Below are positions 58,720 to 64,000 of a stretch of DNA of 64,000 nt, piece by piece. The DNA is from Promethearchaeati archaeon. Lineage in GTDB: Archaea > Asgardarchaeota > Heimdallarchaeia > Heimdallarchaeales > Heimdallarchaeaceae. The stretch lies in contig JABLTJ010000008.1 of assembly GCA_013166775.1 (NCBI GenBank), positions 52,564-116,563 on the forward strand. The letters are read 5' to 3'. The first letter of the stretch is position 1, and the number at the start of each line of letters is the position of its first letter. The notes beneath the pieces were generated by a model, which had not been told where the DNA came from, did not search any database, and saw only the letters and a list, made by a program, of their open reading frames with translations. The translations under genes were made by a program, and so were the position numbers.

Positions 58720-59238
58720 ATGGATTCAGTAACTCATGGAAGTGTCTCTGTTTTAATAGGATTAATTTTCATTCAATTCTACGAAGATATTCCTTTATGG
58801 TTACTGATAATAGTAATGTTCGTTTTTGGGGTCTTGGTGGATTATGACCATGTTTTCTATTACAAAAGAAAATTTCCAGAAATAAAGCTGTGGAATATCC
58901 CTCAATTAATTAAAATCTACTTCAAAACATTAGATGATAGAGATGATTTTATTTATCATACTTGGATGCAAGAACCTGCAGGAATCGTTGTTGTAGGAGG
59001 AATAAGTTATTTATTATTTGGTGTAACAAAATTCTATCCTCCTGTAGCAATACTTGCAGTAAGTTGTTATGCTGGTCATTATTTGATTGATTTATTATCA
59101 GGGAAAATGAAACCCCTAGCACCATTCAATAGCAAAATTACTATTGACTTGAAATTTTTACCTCCTAATGCTTTTACAGCTGCAACTATCTCACTAGCAG
59201 CTTTTCTGATTGGTTTGATTATTTTTCTATATGTTTGA
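58720..59238 (+). CDS. YdjM/DUF457-type predicted membrane-bound metal-dependent hydrolase
   Basis: MDSVTHGSVSVLIG, DYDHVFYYKRK and CYAGHYLIDLLSGKMKPLAPF contain the spaced His/Asp residues of the DUF457 family, embedded in about four membrane helices. The track begins at 58681; a TATA-like ATTTAAAAC at 58689-58697 and the family's usual N terminus favour ATG 58720. Substrate unknown; bacterial YdjM is LexA-regulated. Confidence 0.7.
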   Translation: MDSVTHGSVSVLIGLIFIQFYEDIPLWLLIIVMFVFGVLVDYDHVFYYKRKFPEIKLWNIPQLIKIYFKTLDDRDDFIYHTWMQEPAGIVVVGGISYLLFGVTKFYPPVAILAVSCYAGHYLIDLLSGKMKPLAPFNSKITIDLKFLPPNAFTAATISLAAFLIGLIIFLYV

Positions 59239-59299
59239 TTTTTATCAAAAAACTCCTTTTTCTCGATAGATTTTTGAATTTCAACGTAAATGTACATTA

Positions 59300-61696
59300 A
59301 TGTCTCATGAATATGTGGATAAAATTCCATTTTGGGTAGTGAAATTAGCTGTAAACAAGCTAGCACGAAAGAAAATGATGCGATACAATACTGTTGTTTT
59401 GCCAGAAGATCAAACAAAATGGGTAAAACTTGGACCCATTAAAACTCAGAAAACAAGAAAAACTGATATCGATTTCATTCTAGAAAATGGTATTTTAAAA
59501 ATCGCATCACTTGAAAACGGTATCCTTCGTATCCAATGTACGAGAGATCTTCAAGAAATTCCTGAGACTACTGCTGTAATTCTGAAAAGCAAAGCACCTC
59601 CTCCTCTCATTGTTGAGAAGGAAGAAGGAAAAATTAAGCTTCAACAAGAATCTGGACCGACTGCATTTGTGGTTATAGAAGTAGATAAAGAAAATGGTAC
59701 CATTCTTTTCAAAGATGGCTTTGGCTTTGGTATTTTTACTGAGGAATTACCAAGCTTTCATGAAGAAGGGTGGTATAAAGTAGAGAAGAAACCAGAAGTT
59801 GCTTGCGAAAATCATTATGGATTTGGGGAAAAAGGTGGCCCCTTAGATAAAAAGGGTGAAACAATCTCATTTTGGAATACAGATTCTTTTTCTTATAGTA
59901 CAAAGGACTCAAAATTATATCAAACTCAACCTATCCAAATAATTGTTCGATCCAATGGATTCTGTTATGCAATAGTGTATGATAATCCATACAAGAGTCA
60001 AATCATAATTGGAGAAGATGGAGATTGTTCATCAGAATATTATGTTGCAGGAGGGGGGATTAACTATTACTTGATCGTAGGACCAACAGTAAGGAAAGTG
60101 TTTACCAAATTATCAAATCTGTTAGGGAATGCACCATTACCACCAATATCGGCATTAGGTCATCATCAAAGTAGGTGGTCATACTATCCAGAATCAGTTG
60201 TTAGAGAACTTGCGGAAGAATTCAGAACTAGAAAGATTCCATGTGATTATATTCATCTAGATATTGACTATTTAGATGAATATCGTATCTTTACTTGGAA
60301 TAAGGAATATTTTCCAAATCCAGGTAAATTATCACAAGATTTACTAGAACAAGGATTTCGGTTAATGTCTATAACAGATCCTGGTGTAAAAGTTGATTCT
60401 AAATATAAATTATGTAAAGAAGGATTGAAAGATGGTCATTTCTGTTTGAACCCAGATGGTTCCGTTTATGTTGGACCGGTTTGGCCTGGTGATTGTCATT
60501 TTCCTGATTTCTCACAAACTAGAACTAGAGAATGGTTTGGAAGCCAATATAAGGTTTTGACTGACTCGGGAATAAGTGGTTTTTGGATTGATATGAATGA
60601 ACCTTCAGTCTTTGATGAGAAAGGAACAATAGGCGATGATATTGTTCACCCATCGGATGGCGCAAATAAACTCCATAAAGAGATTCATAACCAATATGGA
60701 CACTTGATGGCACAAGCATCATATGAGGGATTGCAAAAGCTATTACCAGATTCTCGAATCTATATCAATTCTCGTTCAGCATATCTTGGAACTCACCGTT
60801 ATGCTGGGACATGGACAGGTGATAACTTATCTGAATGGTCTCATCTTCAAATTTCAATACCAATGCTACTCAACATGGCAACTTCTGGACAAGTTATGGT
60901 AGGACCGGATATTGGTGGTTTTGGTGGTAAGCCATCATCAGAGCTGTTAATCCGATGGTATCAAGCTGGATGCTTTTATCCTTATTTTAGAAATCATACC
61001 ATAAGCGAAAAAAAATCTCAAGAACCATGGGCGTTTGGTAAGAAAACTGAAGCTATAATTCGAAAAGTAATCCAGTTTCGCTATTCCCTAATGGTCCATA
61101 TCTATAATGTAATTCGTCAAGCCTGCCTAACTGGTATTCCAGCTTTTCGTGCTTTATGGATAGATTATCCTAAAGATCCTATGGCACATCTACCAGAGTG
61201 GGCTGAATCTCAGTATCTTTTTGGGGATAATCTACTTGTTGTTCCAATTTTAAAGAGAGGAAAACGTAAAAGAGATATCTATCTTCCTTCAGGGAAATGG
61301 TACAGTTTTTGTGGTGAATTAATCCTAGATGGAGGTAAAATCCACGAAATTTCTGTTCCTCTAGATATTACACCTATTTTTGTTAAAGAAGGTTCCATAA
61401 TTCCCTATATTAATGAAGAAATACAACATACAGGAGAAATTAAAGATTCAAAAATATCTCTTAGAATTTACCCAAAAGATTCTGAAGCTAAAGGGGAAAT
61501 TTACTTAGATGACGGAGAAACTCTCAATTATGAAAAAGGAGAATTTGAATTAATCAAAATTGAGGTAGAGAAGAAAGCTAGGGATACTTGGTATGTGAAT
61601 ATTTCTAGAGAAGGTAAGAAGAAAAAATACATAGAAATTGGAGAGATTACTATACTTGGAGAGGAAAAATCAAACTATTTAGTATTTGAGAAGTGA
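59300..61696 (+). CDS. Family GH31 alpha-glucosidase
   Basis: It hydrolyses alpha-glucosides or related oligosaccharides in the cytosol (no signal peptide). The catalytic nucleophile lies in GFWIDMNEPSVF, and the acid/base in GTWTGDNLSEW. HLDIDYLDEYRIFTWN and VGPDIGGFGG are the other subsite motifs. An N-terminal beta-sandwich (about 1-240) precedes the barrel. The length of 798 exceeds the ~690 of well-studied archaeal MalA because of that domain and a C-terminal beta domain. Substrate could be alpha-glucose or alpha-xylose. Single gene. Confidence 0.93.
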   Translation: MSHEYVDKIPFWVVKLAVNKLARKKMMRYNTVVLPEDQTKWVKLGPIKTQKTRKTDIDFILENGILKIASLENGILRIQCTRDLQEIPETTAVILKSKAPPPLIVEKEEGKIKLQQESGPTAFVVIEVDKENGTILFKDGFGFGIFTEELPSFHEEGWYKVEKKPEVACENHYGFGEKGGPLDKKGETISFWNTDSFSYSTKDSKLYQTQPIQIIVRSNGFCYAIVYDNPYKSQIIIGEDGDCSSEYYVAGGGINYYLIVGPTVRKVFTKLSNLLGNAPLPPISALGHHQSRWSYYPESVVRELAEEFRTRKIPCDYIHLDIDYLDEYRIFTWNKEYFPNPGKLSQDLLEQGFRLMSITDPGVKVDSKYKLCKEGLKDGHFCLNPDGSVYVGPVWPGDCHFPDFSQTRTREWFGSQYKVLTDSGISGFWIDMNEPSVFDEKGTIGDDIVHPSDGANKLHKEIHNQYGHLMAQASYEGLQKLLPDSRIYINSRSAYLGTHRYAGTWTGDNLSEWSHLQISIPMLLNMATSGQVMVGPDIGGFGGKPSSELLIRWYQAGCFYPYFRNHTISEKKSQEPWAFGKKTEAIIRKVIQFRYSLMVHIYNVIRQACLTGIPAFRALWIDYPKDPMAHLPEWAESQYLFGDNLLVVPILKRGKRKRDIYLPSGKWYSFCGELILDGGKIHEISVPLDITPIFVKEGSIIPYINEEIQHTGEIKDSKISLRIYPKDSEAKGEIYLDDGETLNYEKGEFELIKIEVEKKARDTWYVNISREGKKKKYIEIGEITILGEEKSNYLVFEK

Positions 61697-61705
61697 TATA
61701 ATTTT

Positions 61706-62410
61706 CTAATCAAGATAAAAGCAAGCTTTTCTCCAAAGTACTTTTTTGAAAACCTCTGCATATTCTACTCCCAAGAACATACCATTAACTGACATTTCTG
61801 AAACAACATATTTTCTAACTGGCCATTGACCATATGCCTCTTCATAAACATCAAAGCATTGCATTATTTTATCAAATTGCTTCGATACATCAATATAGAT
61901 GCTAGCATCAGATGTGCCTGATCCTTCAATTGGAGTGTATAGACTAACTGGTTCTCTGTGTGGAGGATATTCATCATCATTATTCTTGTATCTAGCATAA
62001 GATAGAGCATCCAAAGTAATAGTATGTGTATACCTGTGATCAGGATGTCCTAATCCTAAAGTCTTATACTCACCCCATGTTATTACGATATCTGGCTTTA
62101 ATTTTTTGAAGATGGTTGCAAGCTTTTTTGCGTTTTCAATAGATGGAGTAACACCTGAATCTGGTATGTCCATTAGAATATATTTACCATCAATGATTTT
62201 CTCAATTTTGCTTACATGTCCTTCTCTTGTCTTAGCAATTTCTTCTGGTGTTCCTTTTAAAGAAGAAGCATTTTCACCATGAGTGAGCATTACTACATAA
62301 ACATTATCTCCCCTCTCACTATGATTGGTAAGAGTACCTAGAATCCCCGCTTCATCATCTGGATGTGCAAATACTGCTACAACATTTAAAGGTCTTTCTT
62401 CGATTTTCAT
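61706..62410 (-). CDS. PIG-L/LmbE-family deacetylase
   Basis: It probably deacetylates an N-acetylated sugar using zinc. VVAVFAHPDDEAGILG carries the AHPDDE motif and GLGHPDHRYTH the second His set. Relatives include GlcNAc-PI and mycothiol/bacillithiol-pathway deacetylases. Length 234, cytosolic. It could supply glucosamine for the surface glycans encoded elsewhere in the window, but no direct link is visible. Confidence 0.88.
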   Translation of the reverse strand: MKIEERPLNVVAVFAHPDDEAGILGTLTNHSERGDNVYVVMLTHGENASSLKGTPEEIAKTREGHVSKIEKIIDGKYILMDIPDSGVTPSIENAKKLATIFKKLKPDIVITWGEYKTLGLGHPDHRYTHTITLDALSYARYKNNDDEYPPHREPVSLYTPIEGSGTSDASIYIDVSKQFDKIMQCFDVYEEAYGQWPVRKYVVSEMSVNGMFLGVEYAEVFKKVLWRKACFYLD

Positions 62411-62476
62411 TGAATAACAAGCACTCTTAAGTTTAAAAAAGCAATCTTGTTACAAAAATAAGAGAAAGAGAGAAAT

Positions 62477-63991
62477 CTAGAATCCGTAGATCTCTGAATA
62501 TTTTTTATTTAGAAATTCAATTAGATATTTCGGATTAGGATATTCTCCTGTTACTTCTTTTACAAGTTCTGGTGGATCAAATAGATTTCCTTTCTCTTGG
62601 ACGTTCTTCTTCATCCAATCTGTCAAGATTTTGACATTACCCTTTTCAAGCTGAATGTTCCAATCGGGAATGTCTTTTACTAATTTTGCAAATAACTGTG
62701 CTGCATAAAGATTACCTAGTGAATAAGTAGGGAAATAACCAAAAGAACCACCGCTCCAATGAATATCCTGTAAAACTCCATCACTATCAGTTTCCACAGG
62801 TATTCCAAGTGTCTCTATCATTTTATCTTTCCATAAATGGGGTAAATCTGATATTTTGATTTTTCCTTCAAACAAATCTCTTTCTAATTCGAAACGCAGT
62901 ATTATATGAAGATTATATGTAACTTCATCTGCCTCCACTCGAATCAGTGAAGGTTCTACTCTGTTAATTGCAAGCAAGAAATCATCAAATTCCACATCTC
63001 CAAAAAGACTCCCAGTTAGCTCCTTAAACTTAGAGAGATAATAGAACCAGAATGATTTACTTCTACCTATAGTATTCTCATAGAATCTTGATTGTGATTC
63101 ATGCAGTCCCATTGAGCAATAATTGCCTACTGGTTGATAGCGTAATTCCTTAGGTAAATTCTGTTCATAACAACCATGTCCTCCTTCATGCATCAATGCA
63201 AATAGAGAACTGGTAAAATTATCTTCGATATATCTAGTTGTTATCCGAACATCATCATAAGCTCCTGTTGTAAATGGATGAGCAGCTGTATCTAGACGAC
63301 CTCTATCTAAATCAAAATTAATTCGAGACATAAGATCTCCCGATATTTTTTCTTGTATGTCTATTGAAACTTTTCTTAATATCAAGGTCTTATCCGGTTG
63401 TTTTGTTGCAGTTTTACATTTTTCTATTAAACCTATTGTTGCTTCTTTTAAGGGATCAAATATCTTATTGTAACTTTCAATAGACATTCCTGGTTCAAAA
63501 TCATCAAGTAAGACTTCATATGATGGTAAATCTGGATTAAGGTATTTTGTGTATTCTTTGGTTAACTCGAAAACTTTTTCCAAAAATGGTTGAAAAAGAG
63601 CAAAATCATTCTTTCTTCTAGCTTCTTTCCATTTTTCAACTGCACTCACTCTAGCTTTTGTATATTCTACTACAAAATCCGCGGGTAATTTTGTTTGTTT
63701 ATCATAATCTCTTTGGATAAGATGGATGTTTCTTTTCTCCAAAAGGGATAGTTTTTCATAATTGGTGTCGTTTTTGATTTCTTGTAGTAACTTGCCAATT
63801 TCTGTATCTGTCATTTTTCCGTGAATCAGTCTAGCCAGAAAAGCTTGTTGATTTCCTCTTTGTTCTATTCCCCCTTTTGGCATCATTACTTCTGTATCCC
63901 AGCCAGTAAGCATTGAAATTTGACTAATGACACTGATCTCTCTAAATCTTCTTAGAAGTTCATCGTATTTCTCTTTCATATTTTTTCCCAT
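62477..63991 (-). CDS. Thermostable carboxypeptidase, M32 (Taq) family
   Basis: Zinc metallocarboxypeptidase that removes C-terminal residues. The zinc motif HEGGH lies in LFALMHEGGHGCYEQNLP, with the family helices RFYENTIGRSKSFW and RVEADEVTYNLHIILRFELE (third ligand and substrate elements). GNLYAAQLF is also typical. Length 504 is normal, so the gene is complete although it ends 9 nt from the window edge. ATG 63991 or the second Met (63979) could start it. Confidence 0.95.
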   Translation of the reverse strand: MGKNMKEKYDELLRRFREISVISQISMLTGWDTEVMMPKGGIEQRGNQQAFLARLIHGKMTDTEIGKLLQEIKNDTNYEKLSLLEKRNIHLIQRDYDKQTKLPADFVVEYTKARVSAVEKWKEARRKNDFALFQPFLEKVFELTKEYTKYLNPDLPSYEVLLDDFEPGMSIESYNKIFDPLKEATIGLIEKCKTATKQPDKTLILRKVSIDIQEKISGDLMSRINFDLDRGRLDTAAHPFTTGAYDDVRITTRYIEDNFTSSLFALMHEGGHGCYEQNLPKELRYQPVGNYCSMGLHESQSRFYENTIGRSKSFWFYYLSKFKELTGSLFGDVEFDDFLLAINRVEPSLIRVEADEVTYNLHIILRFELERDLFEGKIKISDLPHLWKDKMIETLGIPVETDSDGVLQDIHWSGGSFGYFPTYSLGNLYAAQLFAKLVKDIPDWNIQLEKGNVKILTDWMKKNVQEKGNLFDPPELVKEVTGEYPNPKYLIEFLNKKYSEIYGF

Positions 63992-64000
63992 CTAAATGAT

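Overview
The window looks like a piece of an Asgard archaeal chromosome (Promethearchaeota; possibly a Heimdallarchaeia-type lineage, which I cannot fix from sequence alone). Archaeal markers are GatD/GatE, a class I lysyl-tRNA synthetase, RNA polymerase subunit K, ribosomal protein L44e, geranylgeranyl reductase, archaeal pantetheine-phosphate adenylyltransferase, an archaeal type IV pilin, and a tRNA intron in a bulge-helix-bulge. Asgard-type markers are an Arf-like GTPase, two Ras/Rab-like GTPases, a longin-like domain fused to a membrane domain, and a protein that reads like a longin-plus-DENN arrangement. The DNA is AT-rich and densely coded on both strands. I see no insertion sequence, prophage, CRISPR array or rRNA.

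Layout. 0-10 kb: an acidic-repeat CxxCxxCC protein, then leftward genes for sirtuin, acylphosphatase and GTP cyclohydrolase II, a DENN-like protein, a small winged-helix regulator, class I LysRS, geranylgeranyl reductase, and a two-gene unit with three DUF11-like beta domains. 10-24 kb, cell surface and membrane: a B-box membrane protein, a strong candidate C/D box guide RNA, an operon of two processive GT2 glycosyltransferases plus a GT39-like enzyme, a pair of MacB/FtsX-type permeases (one with a ~1000-residue ectodomain), and a longin-membrane fusion. 24-36 kb, housekeeping: adenosylhomocysteinase, GDPD, pilin, signal peptidase, SucCD, L44e, RpoK, the Arf-like GTPase, a dead NSUN6-like methyltransferase and a RimI-like acetyltransferase. 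36-45 kb: a giant Lhr-type helicase followed by a second protein built from the same winged-helix array. 44-55 kb: MEMO, two small GTPases, tRNA-His, CoaD, GatE-GatD, a RecB/RNase H-like protein, a thioredoxin-reductase-like flavoprotein without its CxxC, and a dolichol/phytol-kinase-like protein. 55-64 kb: a flippase with a GATase-like ectodomain, a YdjM-like membrane protein, GH31 glucosidase, a PIG-L deacetylase and a Taq carboxypeptidase.

How the genes may work together. The GT2/GT39 operon, flippase, dolichol-kinase-like protein, signal peptidase and pilin point to investment in envelope glycans and secreted proteins. The small GTPases, DENN-like and longin proteins belong to the eukaryote-like membrane and GTPase toolkit. 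Many first-of-operon genes have a TATA-like box about 22-38 nt before the start codon, which implies leaderless or nearly leaderless mRNAs; I used this to choose several starts. The most striking non-coding element is the candidate C/D box RNA at 11056-11134. Its D-box guide can pair over 11 nt with a universally conserved peptidyl-transferase segment of 23S rRNA, at the position that eukaryotes methylate with snR71/U29.
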